Below are positions 50,650 through 59,372 of a stretch of 64,000 nucleotides of DNA, one piece after another. This DNA comes from Streptomyces sp. A0958. GTDB lineage: Bacteria > Actinomycetota > Actinomycetes > Streptomycetales > Streptomycetaceae. The position numbers and the translations under genes are program-made. Position 1 is the stretch's first letter. The number at the start of each line of letters is the position of its first letter. The notes beneath the pieces were generated by a model. It ran no database searches. It saw only the letters and a list, made by a program, of their open reading frames with translations, and was not told the DNA's origin. The stretch is from positions 62,001 through 126,000 of the forward strand of contig NZ_SSBK01000006.1 of the NCBI RefSeq assembly GCF_004795035.1, read 5' to 3'.

Positions 50650-51956
50650 GATGTCCGGAAGTCCGCTGCGCTGAGCTTGCACTGGGAGAACTTCTTCCAG
50701 TTGCTTCCCAGCCATCGGCCGGCCTCGTCGTCGGACGCCCGGTTGAAGAATCGCTCGGCGTTCTTCATCGCACCGGTTGGCTCGGCGAATCCGGGGATCG
50801 ACGCAGCCGAGGTTTCGCCCTCGGCGATCCACTGCTGGGCGATGCGTGAAAGTGCCTCGTTCTGCTGGTCGGCCTCCAGACAGCTGTCGGGGTCGAGCAG
50901 ATAGGCGATGAAGTCTCCGACGGTTTCGCCCTGCCATCCGGGCCGCAGCGAGGTGATGTACACGGACTGCGGTTGTCCGGCCTGCCCGTAGCTGCGCTGC
51001 ACGAGCCGGTCGACGCGCGCCGGGGTGTCCTTCAGGCGATGCCGTATCGGTCCGCCGAAGTACCGTTGCAGCTCGGGAAGGGCGGATCGGTACGCCGGGT
51101 GGACACAGATCTCGGGTGTTCCCCCTCGGGTGCAGGACGTGGCGAGGGGCGCCGTGTCGCTGTTCGCGCCGACGGGGGTCTGGAACTGTCCACCGTGTCC
51201 GCCGAGCAGGACGATGCCGGTCCCCGCGACGGCGACGGCCGGAACAAGCACTGCCGCGAGGGCTTTACGCCCCGCGGTCCCGAGCAGCGCGACGCAGGCC
51301 GCGACCACGAGCAGCCCCGCAAGCCACGTGGCCTGCGCGGCGTAGACGCCGGACGCGGGTACGCCGTACGGGTCGACGAGCTCATCGAGGAACGGCGACA
51401 TGAGGTACGCGGTACCTGACCAGTCGTACCCCAGTACGTAGACACCGTAGGGAAGAACGGCGGTTATGGGGGGAGCGAAGCGGCTGGGCCAGGCTCGGCC
51501 GACGGCGAATCCGACAGTCGTCCAGACGAGGATGCCCAGGCACCCCACCGCCAGACCGCTGGTGCTGACATGGCCGCTGGGGTTCGTGAAGAGGGTTCGT
51601 ACTCCTGCGGCTACCGCCACAACGCCGAACAGGATGATGCCCCACAGCCAGAGGGCGAAGAGTTGTGCCGCCGGAATCCACCACTGCGGGATGTGCGCCA
51701 TTCCGCGCAACGAGGTCAGGGACAGGCGTCGTTCCCGTGAGCCGGCCCACGCGGCCAGGCCCGCCATGCCGCAGCTGCCCAAGATGCCCGCGAGGATCAG
51801 CGCGTGCACGGTAGTGGGCCAGAAACCCACCCCCGGGATCATGTTGCCGAGGGCGTTCCAGACCTCGATGAAGATCAGCAGGGGAACGGCCCAGATCTGC
51901 CCCCAGCCGAGGAACTCGAGCCGGACACCGCGCAGGAAGGCCCGAACGTCGATCAC
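50646..51956 (-). CDS. ABC-2-type permease with large C-terminal domain
   Basis: A 436-aa protein. About seven TM segments lie between residues 10 and 255 (VPLLIFIEVWNALGNM, IIPGVGFWPTTVHALILAG). A soluble C-terminal domain of about 180 residues follows (GAMKNAERFFNRASDDEAG, with a few cysteines: SCTRGGTPEIC, SQCKL). Since the last TM is followed by this domain, it likely faces outside. The start is GTG 51956, overlapping the ATPase gene by 4 nt (GTGA). It is the transmembrane part of a transporter whose ATPase is encoded upstream. Confidence 0.82.
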   Translation of the reverse strand: MIDVRAFLRGVRLEFLGWGQIWAVPLLIFIEVWNALGNMIPGVGFWPTTVHALILAGILGSCGMAGLAAWAGSRERRLSLTSLRGMAHIPQWWIPAAQLFALWLWGIILFGVVAVAAGVRTLFTNPSGHVSTSGLAVGCLGILVWTTVGFAVGRAWPSRFAPPITAVLPYGVYVLGYDWSGTAYLMSPFLDELVDPYGVPASGVYAAQATWLAGLLVVAACVALLGTAGRKALAAVLVPAVAVAGTGIVLLGGHGGQFQTPVGANSDTAPLATSCTRGGTPEICVHPAYRSALPELQRYFGGPIRHRLKDTPARVDRLVQRSYGQAGQPQSVYITSLRPGWQGETVGDFIAYLLDPDSCLEADQQNEALSRIAQQWIAEGETSAASIPGFAEPTGAMKNAERFFNRASDDEAGRWLGSNWKKFSQCKLSAADFRTS

Positions 51957-52750
51957 GACTCGGCCCCCTGGTTCTTCCGCGGGGTACCGGTCGGTGACTG
52001 ACGGGGTGCCGGGTCGCGGTACAGGAGTGCGTTGTAGCCGCGCTCCAGGTCGTTGTCGCCCAGGTCCTCGGCTCCGCCTGCGTCGGCCAGCGTTTGGGGC
52101 GTCCCCTGGAAGGCGATGTTCCCTTCCGCGAGGACAAGGACCGATGTACACATCGCGTTGACGTCATCGGTCAGATGCGTACTCAGCAGAACCGGTGTCG
52201 TGTCGGCCAGTTGTCTGATGAGACGGCGGAACTCGGCCCGTTGCCGCGGGTCCAGGCCGACCGTCGGCTCGTCGAGGACCAGCAGTTCGGGGCCGTGGAC
52301 GAGCGTGGCGGCGATGCCGGCCCGTTGCAGCATTCCGCCGGAGAGTTTGCGCATCCGGGTGCCGGCCTGCTCCTCCAGGTCGACGAGGCTCATGGCGTCA
52401 TCGACGGCCCGGAGTGTCCGCTGCCGGTCCAGACCCTTGGTCCAGGCCACATACGTGAGGAACTCCGAGACCGTGAAACCCGGGTGATAGCCGAAACGCT
52501 GCGGCAGGAATCCGACCCGTCTGCGGACCTCCCTGCGGCCCGTCCTGGTACCCAGCGTGTGCCCCAGAACGGTGACATCGCCGTCAACCGGCGGGATCAG
52601 GGTGACCAGCGTCTCAAGCAGGGTGGTCTTCCCCGCCCCGTTGGGCCCCAGTAGCCCGGTGACCCCGGCACCCAGAGTGAAGCTCACGTCGTGGAGAACG
52701 GCGCGACGACCTCGCCGCTGCACCAGTCCTTCGACTCGCGCTGTGGTCAT
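51953..52750 (-). CDS. ABC transporter ATP-binding protein
   Basis: A 265-aa ABC ATPase with Walker A LLGPNGAGKTTLL near residue 32, signature KLSGGMLQRAG near 133, Walker B ELLVLDEPTVGLD near 155, and H-loop STHLTDD near 187. It belongs to the CcmA-type exporters with multidrug, natural-product or membrane roles. It heads an operon with two membrane proteins. The ATG at 52750 is chosen over the in-frame 45 upstream residues, which lack domain character. The gene is preceded by a terminator that ends the small secreted protein gene. Confidence 0.92.
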   Translation of the reverse strand: MTTARVEGLVQRRGRRAVLHDVSFTLGAGVTGLLGPNGAGKTTLLETLVTLIPPVDGDVTVLGHTLGTRTGRREVRRRVGFLPQRFGYHPGFTVSEFLTYVAWTKGLDRQRTLRAVDDAMSLVDLEEQAGTRMRKLSGGMLQRAGIAATLVHGPELLVLDEPTVGLDPRQRAEFRRLIRQLADTTPVLLSTHLTDDVNAMCTSVLVLAEGNIAFQGTPQTLADAGGAEDLGDNDLERGYNALLYRDPAPRQSPTGTPRKNQGAES

Positions 52751-52823
52751 GCTCGTTTCCCTTTCCCCCCCGGCCTGACGCCGACTGGCACGTCGCGCCA
52801 GGCTTGCACAGGCCACCGACAGA

Positions 52824-52863
52824 CCGGATGCCTCCCCGCAGGCGCTCGCGGGGAGGCATCCGG
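52824..52863. terminator. Terminator between secreted protein gene and ABC operon
   Basis: A perfect 16-bp stem (52824-52839 with 52848-52863) with an 8-nt loop. It lies 77 bp downstream of the small secreted protein's stop and 74 bp upstream of the ABC ATPase start, so the two are separate transcripts. Confidence 0.8.
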
Positions 52864-52939
52864 CTCCATGCACCAGTGGCGGCACCCGGACCGCCGCCGT
52901 CCAGGGAGCGCGGCTCAGCTCCCGGTGTTCACCGCTGGG

Positions 52940-53341
52940 TCAGCAAGCGGTGATGTGCCTCGGCGTGGTGTCGTGGTACTTGCCGCCGGTCCAGTAGCTG
53001 CGGGCGTAGTAGCTACGCCGGTTGCCGCTGTCGCACGTGCCGACAGTGGCGCTCCAGGACTTGCGCGTCCCCGTCTGACTGTTCTTCGCGGTCAGCGGGT
53101 CGGGCAGCAGGTTCTTGTCCCACTTGACCTCGATGTACAACGTGCCCTTGGCGTTCTTGGAGCACGACGCCGTGCCCTTGCCCGTCAGGTAGCCGGTCGA
53201 CGAGCTGGTGAGGCCGACGCTCGGCTCGGGGCAGCCACTCGGGGTGGCCGCCCAGGCCGGAACCGCCGCGACCAGACCGCCCAGCAGAGCCGCGGTCACC
53301 GAGGCGGCGGCTATGCCGCTCTTCTTACCAAGACGCTTCAT
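52940..53341 (-). CDS. Small secreted protein of unknown function
   Basis: A 133-aa protein with a Sec signal (MKRLGKKSGIAAASVTAALL; cleavage after AWA near residue 31). The mature part of about 100 residues contains four cysteines (SGC, ASC, GTC, TAC at the very end), consistent with two disulfides, and many Thr/Ser/Gly/Lys. The start is ATG 53341 with GGGGAACACC upstream. No domain recognised. It is similar in type to the secreted protein at 9122-9556. The ABC operon follows after a terminator. Confidence 0.78.
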   Translation of the reverse strand: MKRLGKKSGIAAASVTAALLGGLVAAVPAWAATPSGCPEPSVGLTSSSTGYLTGKGTASCSKNAKGTLYIEVKWDKNLLPDPLTAKNSQTGTRKSWSATVGTCDSGNRRSYYARSYWTGGKYHDTTPRHITAC

Positions 53342-53887
53342 GGTGTTCCCCTCCCATGCCTTCGCAGGCACAAAGTCAAGCTCCCGCTGTCGCGAGCGCT
53401 CTTCGAACACGGCAACCGGCATCCTGACGAGCCGGACAGAGAGCTGGTCAGGCCCTGCCGGTGCCATAGCGATGACCGCGGACCAGACACTGCCGGCCCC
53501 GCGGCCACGGCCTCGAAACTCTCACACAACACTGAACACGTCAAACACTATTTGCACACGGCATCACCCTCAACTCTCCACGCACAGCCGCCCCTTGGCC
53601 GATCCGATCAAACGCCCGCCCGGCCTGCGAACCGCCAGGCGTCCGCCCCGCCACCACCAGCAAGACGGCTCCGACGGCCGCCCGCAGGGCATCCGCGACC
53701 GGCGCTCCCGTCGACGCGGCCGGGGACTGAGGACCGCCCCGAGAACGCCGACGTTGACACCAGCAAACCCACGCACCGCCGTCCACCGCGCCGCACAGGC
53801 AGTCGAGTGGGCCGGATCTCCCGCGTGTGTGGCGTCCGTGCACGACAGCGGCGTCGCATGGGTCCGGGGCTCCCGAGCGGAGGCTGC
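53342..53887. other. Intergenic interval, no gene found
   Basis: About 545 bp between the secreted protein start and the DUF1963-like gene's end. Frames here carry only low-complexity Arg/Pro sequence. A leftward -35-like TTGACG (complement of 53539-53544) lies in an A/T-richer patch and may belong to a promoter for the secreted protein. Nothing else is supported. Confidence 0.5.
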
Positions 53888-54904
53888 TCAGCAGTCGTAG
53901 CGGTGTGCGTACGGCATGTCCGGGCACCCGGGGCAGACGAAGAGGTACAGGCCGCCGAGATCGCCCATGTCCATCCCGTGGCCGATGGTGTCGACGACCA
54001 CGTCGTCGGCCCCGGTCCACATGCTCGGGTCCGAGCTCTCCGGTCCCTGTTCGTCGAGCGGGAACCAGCGCCATTCGACCGGTTCCGTGGCGGTGATGCT
54101 GAGAAGGTGGTCCATGCGCCGGCCGCAGCCACAGACCGGCCAGTTGGGCTGCTGGAGCCAACCCGGGTACCCTCCGACCTTGCTCTGGACGGTGACGGCC
54201 GTCTCGTAGTACGAGAAGCCGAACGCCTCCGCGATCTCATCGAACCGTTGGCTCAGGCTCTGGGCCAGACCTTCCGGCAGGTCCCCATTCGGGTACTCCA
54301 CCACTCGCGTCGGCGTCACCGTGCAGGACCGGGGCACGAACTCCTCGTCGTACTCGTACGGCACCGGCGGGTCCGACAACACCCGTCCCCCTGCGACTGT
54401 CTGCTCGCTGCGCCAGTACACCTTGGGCAGCACAGTCCCGGCCTCGTCATTGTGGATCAAGGGGCACCACACGACCTGCAGCACGTCCATGCCCGCTGGG
54501 AACGGCAACTCAGGCACATCCCGCGCACAGAGCTGTACGACGGGCACCATCGCCACTGGCTCAGGCCCCACGACCTCGGTGGGAGTCCTCAGCGGCTTCC
54601 AGTGCCCTGGCTCGGTACACAGCGGCCACGGCTCACCGGCCGGCCACAGCAGGGGCCCGCCGATGGAACTGTCCCGCACGCCGGGTTCGCCACTTCGTGG
54701 ATACAGCAGCGTCGTTTTCCGCCCGAAGCCCGCGAGTTCCGGGATCAGCGATTCCACGTCGAACGGCGCTGGGGGGATGCGGTCGGTCAAGGTGCGTTCC
54801 TTCTCGGTGATCAGGTCCGGGCTTCCCTCGGCGACGCTTGGCGTCAGCCCATTCGTCACCGCGCGGCGAGCCTGGTCGGCGACTGCCTCCGACACCGACC
54901 TCAT
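53888..54904 (-). CDS. DUF1963-like protein
   Basis: A 338-aa cytoplasmic protein matching the DUF1963 pattern: WP...W residues and several Cys/His motifs (CPLIHND, PVCGCGRRMDHLL near 270, and CPGCPDMPYAHRYDC at the C-terminus) that may bind zinc. Base composition is lower in GC than the left part. Start ATG 54904 is favoured; an upstream in-frame start (54955) is possible. Function is not known for the family. It sits alone, upstream of a hairpin. Confidence 0.75.
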   Translation of the reverse strand: MRSVSEAVADQARRAVTNGLTPSVAEGSPDLITEKERTLTDRIPPAPFDVESLIPELAGFGRKTTLLYPRSGEPGVRDSSIGGPLLWPAGEPWPLCTEPGHWKPLRTPTEVVGPEPVAMVPVVQLCARDVPELPFPAGMDVLQVVWCPLIHNDEAGTVLPKVYWRSEQTVAGGRVLSDPPVPYEYDEEFVPRSCTVTPTRVVEYPNGDLPEGLAQSLSQRFDEIAEAFGFSYYETAVTVQSKVGGYPGWLQQPNWPVCGCGRRMDHLLSITATEPVEWRWFPLDEQGPESSDPSMWTGADDVVVDTIGHGMDMGDLGGLYLFVCPGCPDMPYAHRYDC

Positions 54905-54937
54905 TCGGACACTGCCTCGGCCAACCCCCGGAACGCC

Positions 54938-54974
54938 AAGATCCCGCCCGATCAATCAGATCGGACGGGATCTT
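54938..54974. terminator. Imperfect hairpin in the 5' region of the DUF1963-like gene
   Basis: A 15-bp stem with one mismatch (54938-54952 with 54960-54974), 7-nt loop. It could be a terminator for a lost upstream gene, an attenuator, or the DUF1963 gene's leader. Confidence 0.45.
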
Positions 54975-55178
54975 GTGAACTCTTCCTGAGCTGACCCAAG
55001 AACAGTCGTGCGGTGGGGCGTTCACGAGTGCATCTGACCTGCGACGATGCGATGCTCTCTCCATCCCCTTCCCGCGACATCAGCACTCGCTTCCCAGTGG
55101 GGCATGGACACGACACGCCCATCACTCTTACGCCTCACAGGATTGGCTACTTGATTAGCCGCTCGTAAAGCTCTGTTC

Positions 55179-55628
55179 ATGTGCACCCTGCCCGCTCCCC
55201 GCTTCAGACGGGTCGCGAAGCTCGTCGCGATCGACTCCGCCCACCGGATTGCTCTGCTCCCTCACCACGCCGGACACCGAACGTGGGTCCTGCCCCAGCG
55301 CTGCGCACGGCTCGACGAGACGTATGGAGACGTGGTCGCCGAGCTCTGCGGAAATCTGCTCGCCTCCTACCCGATCCGACTCGGCAGCGTCACCGGGCAC
55401 CGCTGGGCTCCGGTGCCGGAAGGTCTCGGGCCACGAGCGGAGGCTCGCTTTTACATCGTCCGGGTCCACGCGAAACCGGTCAACGAAGGCCCCGGGCGGG
55501 GCACTCTGTGGGCCCCTCGCGCCGTGCTTGAGCTCTGGCTGGGGCGTCCCGATGTCGAAACAGTCAAGGCTCTCGTGGACGGGTACCTCGACGGTTGGCT
55601 GCCAGATGGGCCGATCACTCTGGACTGA
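55179..55628 (+). CDS. Degraded NUDIX-like protein
   Basis: A 149-aa protein whose first half follows a NUDIX fold pattern (KLVAIDSAHRIALLPHH, RTWVLPQRCARLDE), but the catalytic box Gx5Ex7REUxEExGU is absent: the corresponding segment is YGDVVAELCGNLLAS. It is probably inactive as a hydrolase, either a binding relative or a decaying gene. The ATG has no strong ribosome site. It lies in a lower-GC interval with other broken material. Confidence 0.6.
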   Translation: MCTLPAPRFRRVAKLVAIDSAHRIALLPHHAGHRTWVLPQRCARLDETYGDVVAELCGNLLASYPIRLGSVTGHRWAPVPEGLGPRAEARFYIVRVHAKPVNEGPGRGTLWAPRAVLELWLGRPDVETVKALVDGYLDGWLPDGPITLD

Positions 55629-55952
55629 GCCAGGAAACGCGGAGCGCCGAGCGGGTCCTCTCGGAGTTCCTCCAGCGAGGAGGAGCTGCGAGGCACCGCC
55701 GAGCTACTGGAACGATTGGATCTCGCCATGCCCATAATCGGGCGCCCTGCGGTCGCCATCCTCGGCGAGCCGGCCGTCGGCCTGTGCACTGCCCTGGAGC
55801 CCAGATCCGGTCCACGAAGGATCACTCGTCTTCCTCGCCCGCTTCGCGGATAGATCCCGGGCCCCAGCGGCATGTTGATCCTTGGTTTCGGCGGCGCAAA
55901 CACCCGATGCATCCGGCTGAGGCTCTTCGTTCCCAGCCGGATGCAAGGCGAT
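55629..55952. pseudogene. Possible remnant of a protein-coding gene
   Basis: No intact gene lies between the degraded NUDIX-like gene and the convergent FG-GAP gene. Two protein-like stretches are readable in different plus-strand frames: RSAERVLSEFLQ near 55640-55675, and EELRGTAELLERLDLAMPII followed by GRPAVAILGEPAVGLCTALE near 55680-55800. This fits a gene broken by a frameshift, but no parent family is recognised. Confidence 0.35.
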
Positions 55953-58900
55953 CTAACTGAGCGCTTGGAAGTTGAGCCAGCCGGTGGTGCCGGCGACGGT
56001 AGGCGTTCCGATGCCGGTTGGGGTGATGGAGGGGTAGAAGTAGATTCCCTTGTCGGTGTCGTGGCTGGTTGCGTACAGGTCGGGCTTGCCGTCTCCGTTG
56101 CTGTCGCCTTCAGAGGTGATCAGCGGGTGAGCGTTGCTGTCCCAGCCGCTGGTCTTGAGGTCGTTGGTGGTGTGCCCGAGACCTTCACCAGCCGGGCCGG
56201 TGCCTGTGTAGAGGCGGAGGCGTCCGTCGGTGCGCTGTCTGGCGAGCATGTCGACCTGTCCGTCTCCGTCGACATCGCCCGGGGCGGTGATGTCGTAGTT
56301 GGCCCAGGCACCGTCACCGATGAGGATGGGATCGGTGACGTCGTCCAGGTAGAAGGAGTCGGAGCCGTAGTAGAGCCACAGGTGGTCGCCCTCCTTGACC
56401 AGGAGGTCGGTATGGCCGGGCACGTCGACTGTGCCGTCCGCGTCGACGTCGAGCGGGCCATCGACGTCTCCGATCGCGAGGATCTGGTCGGCGTTGGCCC
56501 AGTGGTTGTTCTCGGGGCTGTAGACGTCGAGCGCGACCCGGTCGAAGGTGCACTCCTGTGAGGCACCGTCGGCTTCCTCCCCGCGGGCCGTACAGGCGTA
56601 ACCCAGGCCGTTGTTCGGGTAGACGTAGAGGTCCTTCTCGTTGTCCGCTCCTGGCTGGGCGGCGATGAGGTCTTCATAGCCGTCGTTGGTCCAGTCTCCG
56701 CGGTGGGTGACCGAGGCTCCGTTGAAGTTCGTACCGCTGGCGACCGTGTAGGGGGCGTGCTGTCCGTTGCCCTGGCCGGGATACAGCCACAGGGTCCCGT
56801 CGGTGCGGACGCCGTACTTGTCGGTGTTGCCGTCGCCGTTGAGATCACCGGGCTTGTCGGTGATGCCGGGGCTGTTGGCGTAGAAGATGTAGACGGCGCG
56901 GTCTGAGACGTTGCCGGCTCTGTCGATGCTGTTCGCGTACAGCGTGTGGTTACCCGCTGCGAGTGGGCGGAGTTTGATGCTCACTGATCCGCCCTGCTGA
57001 GAGGGGGTTGCGGACAGAACCTTGTTGTTCCAGTCGGTCCAGTACTCGTACTTGGCGACATCCGTCACTCCCCCGCTGCTGAGAGTGAAGGTGCCCTCGG
57101 AACGCGCGTTTCCGGTGGTGGCGGGCCAGCCGTCGGAGCCATCCGGGAACTGGGTCGAAGTCACGCCGGGCGGAGTGGAGGGCCGAGTGGGGTCGTAGAC
57201 GAAGCGGCAGCCCGGTTTGCCTGTGGCCGGTACCCAGCCGGAGGACAACGAGCCGTCCTGAGTCTGCGCCTTCCAGGAGAAGTTTCCGTTGGCCTTGGAC
57301 AGGTAGGGCGTGAGCTGGGCCTTGGTGACCTTGAGTTTGGCGACGGTTCCGGAGGTGGTGGAGACCGTCTTGTTGACGATGATCACCCCGTTGGGGTCAT
57401 CGACGGGGTGGTGTCCAGTGGCCCAGAGGCTGAACTGAACCTTGACCGTGCCGCCATCCCGGTCCGAGCCCTTTGCGGTGAGGTACAGGTCGGTGTTCCC
57501 GATCAGCCCATAAGGGGCAGAGCTGCCACAGCCGGTGCTGTTCTTGGTTGAGGGGATGGTGTCCAAACTCGTAGGGGTGTTCGGACGAGTGTTGTACGTG
57601 GTCGAGAGCGAGGCCGACTTGGCGTCGAACTTTTTCCAGCCGAAGACGTCCTTCTCATTGCTTGCCTTGAGCGCCAGGGTAATGGTGTTCCAGTGGCCCT
57701 TGGCGGCATCCTTGGCAGCGGCGGTCGCGTCGAAGGCGAGATTGCCCGCGGGGCAGCCGGGGCCCCAGCCCTTCGCGTCGGTCACCGTGGCCAGGGTGCG
57801 GATCTTCTTGGGCTGATGGTCCCAAGTGGTGGCCGAACTCATGTACTCGGTATGCCACAGCTCCACCGGCTTCTTGTCGCACGACCAGGACCAGGTGTTC
57901 TTGATGGTGAACTTGGAACTGGAGATGACCTTGTCTGTGGACCAGAGGTTGCCGGTGTTCATGCGGAAGTAGGAGCGGGCCAGGCCATCTGTCTCGTTCT
58001 CGTAGCCGGCCCGGGCCGTCGTGGTCCCGTTGTACCAGTTCGCCCCGTTGTAATAGGACGTCTTCCGGTTCTTCTTGTAGGCGATGGTCCAGGCGTACCT
58101 GGAACCGGACACGGCCGGGTCCAGCAGGACGGGATACTGGGTGTCCTCACTGGTCAGGAGATCCTGGTCTGGTGTGAGACTCAGCTTGCCGTCCTCGACG
58201 GCCACGTCCATAGCCGCCTGCTGGGACCCGTAGCCCGGTTCGAATTCGTCGGTTGGCGGTGGCGGGCCAGCGTTGCCTTCGGTGTCGAGCGTTCGCGCCT
58301 GAGGCGCTTCGGCCGTTCCGCTGTCCCACATAAGAGGCGTGGGAGCGGTGAAGACCTCTTGCCCTGCCGGGTTGACGGCGGTGAGGTTCCCGTCCGCGTC
58401 GGTGCTCGCCTCCACTCCCTCGGTGTCGAGATTGAAGTGAATTTGCTTGAGCGATGAGCTGGCGGCGGCCTGGGGTGTTTTCACCACGAATAGGCTGGTG
58501 AAGCCTGAGGAACTCGCGCGCAGCTTGAGGTCCACATCATTCAGGACATTTACGAAGGTTGCCGTGTCGCCATCGATCCGAGGTGCCGGCAGGGCGTGGG
58601 GCCAGCTCCACGACATGCTGCGGCCGTCTCGAATGATGGTTGCCAGCGGACCGTCCCCTCCGCCGGAAAACCGCAGGCTCACCTCCGCCGCCTTCGGGGC
58701 CAGCGTCCCATCCGGGTTCGGCTCCAAGTCGGTTTCGATGGGGACGAGTTGATTGCTCTTTCGGACGAACTGGGGCAGAACATAGGTGTCCTGGGTGAAC
58801 GTCCCGTCGGGGTTGGCGAACACCTGGGAAGTTTCTGTACGACGGGCAAGGACCTCTGCCTGCTGGCCGGTACTGGCAGCTTCGGCTAGCGCACTCTCGT

Positions 58901-59072
58901 CGGCCCTGAACTGCCGAGGTGCCCCCTCCCCGGCCTGAGTACTTGCCGCCGCCTCAGCAGTAGGTGTCATTTGCGACGGCAAGCATATGGCGAGCGCCGC
59001 GATCGTGGCCGCAGCGCCCACCACGGGTGTCCTTGATGCGCCCTGCCTGCGCCTTTGTCTCCAAAAACCCAT
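55953..59072 (-). CDS. Secreted DNRLRE/FG-GAP repeat protein
   Basis: A 1039-aa exported protein. The start ATG 59072 follows GGGAGGGGATTTTC and precedes a Sec signal (MGFWRQRRRQGASRT, cleavage near residue 40). The middle (about 290-560) resembles the DNRLRE-type domain (WTIAYKKNRKTSYYNGANWY, VELWHTEYM). The C-terminal 350 residues are FG-GAP/VCBS-like repeats with Ca-binding DxDxDG loops (DLNGDGNTD, DVDGDGQVD, DSNGDGKPD). The extra sequence of the longer frame is antisense to the RHS gene. It is divergent from the RHS-repeat gene, a pairing suggesting a shared promoter region and a linked extracellular role. Confidence 0.85.
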   Translation of the reverse strand: MGFWRQRRRQGASRTPVVGAAATIAALAICLPSQMTPTAEAAASTQAGEGAPRQFRADESALAEAASTGQQAEVLARRTETSQVFANPDGTFTQDTYVLPQFVRKSNQLVPIETDLEPNPDGTLAPKAAEVSLRFSGGGDGPLATIIRDGRSMSWSWPHALPAPRIDGDTATFVNVLNDVDLKLRASSSGFTSLFVVKTPQAAASSSLKQIHFNLDTEGVEASTDADGNLTAVNPAGQEVFTAPTPLMWDSGTAEAPQARTLDTEGNAGPPPPTDEFEPGYGSQQAAMDVAVEDGKLSLTPDQDLLTSEDTQYPVLLDPAVSGSRYAWTIAYKKNRKTSYYNGANWYNGTTTARAGYENETDGLARSYFRMNTGNLWSTDKVISSSKFTIKNTWSWSCDKKPVELWHTEYMSSATTWDHQPKKIRTLATVTDAKGWGPGCPAGNLAFDATAAAKDAAKGHWNTITLALKASNEKDVFGWKKFDAKSASLSTTYNTRPNTPTSLDTIPSTKNSTGCGSSAPYGLIGNTDLYLTAKGSDRDGGTVKVQFSLWATGHHPVDDPNGVIIVNKTVSTTSGTVAKLKVTKAQLTPYLSKANGNFSWKAQTQDGSLSSGWVPATGKPGCRFVYDPTRPSTPPGVTSTQFPDGSDGWPATTGNARSEGTFTLSSGGVTDVAKYEYWTDWNNKVLSATPSQQGGSVSIKLRPLAAGNHTLYANSIDRAGNVSDRAVYIFYANSPGITDKPGDLNGDGNTDKYGVRTDGTLWLYPGQGNGQHAPYTVASGTNFNGASVTHRGDWTNDGYEDLIAAQPGADNEKDLYVYPNNGLGYACTARGEEADGASQECTFDRVALDVYSPENNHWANADQILAIGDVDGPLDVDADGTVDVPGHTDLLVKEGDHLWLYYGSDSFYLDDVTDPILIGDGAWANYDITAPGDVDGDGQVDMLARQRTDGRLRLYTGTGPAGEGLGHTTNDLKTSGWDSNAHPLITSEGDSNGDGKPDLYATSHDTDKGIYFYPSITPTGIGTPTVAGTTGWLNFQALS

Positions 59073-59372
59073 TACGAAAATCCCCTCCCGGATCTGATCG
59101 GTTCGCACATTAGAGCGTGAGGGAACTGTGAGGGGTGTGGTTTTGGCATCGAGAATCGATGAGCCATTCAATGGGTACAAAGTTCGACTTAAATCAGGCA
59201 TTAAAAAAGGGACATTTGCAATTAAATTGCGAAATAACGAATCCTCCTCGGTCTTCAAATCGGCTTGAAATGCATAAGGATCTACTCCCGTGGCGTGAAG
59301 GGAGTATGAAGGCGCTGCTACCTTCCGTGCCCGACTGTGTTCCGTTCTTTGAACAGTTGGGGGTTTTCGCGC
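59073..59372. other. A/T-rich divergent promoter region
   Basis: Exactly 300 bp between two large divergent secreted-protein genes. The stretch 59150-59280 is far more A/T-rich than the rest of the window. It includes a perfect inverted repeat GCAATT-A-AATTGC (59218-59230), extended to TTTGCAATT/AATTGCGAAA with a mismatch. A leftward -10-like TAATGT (complement of 59107-59112) lies upstream of the FG-GAP gene. No gene is seen. Confidence 0.55.
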
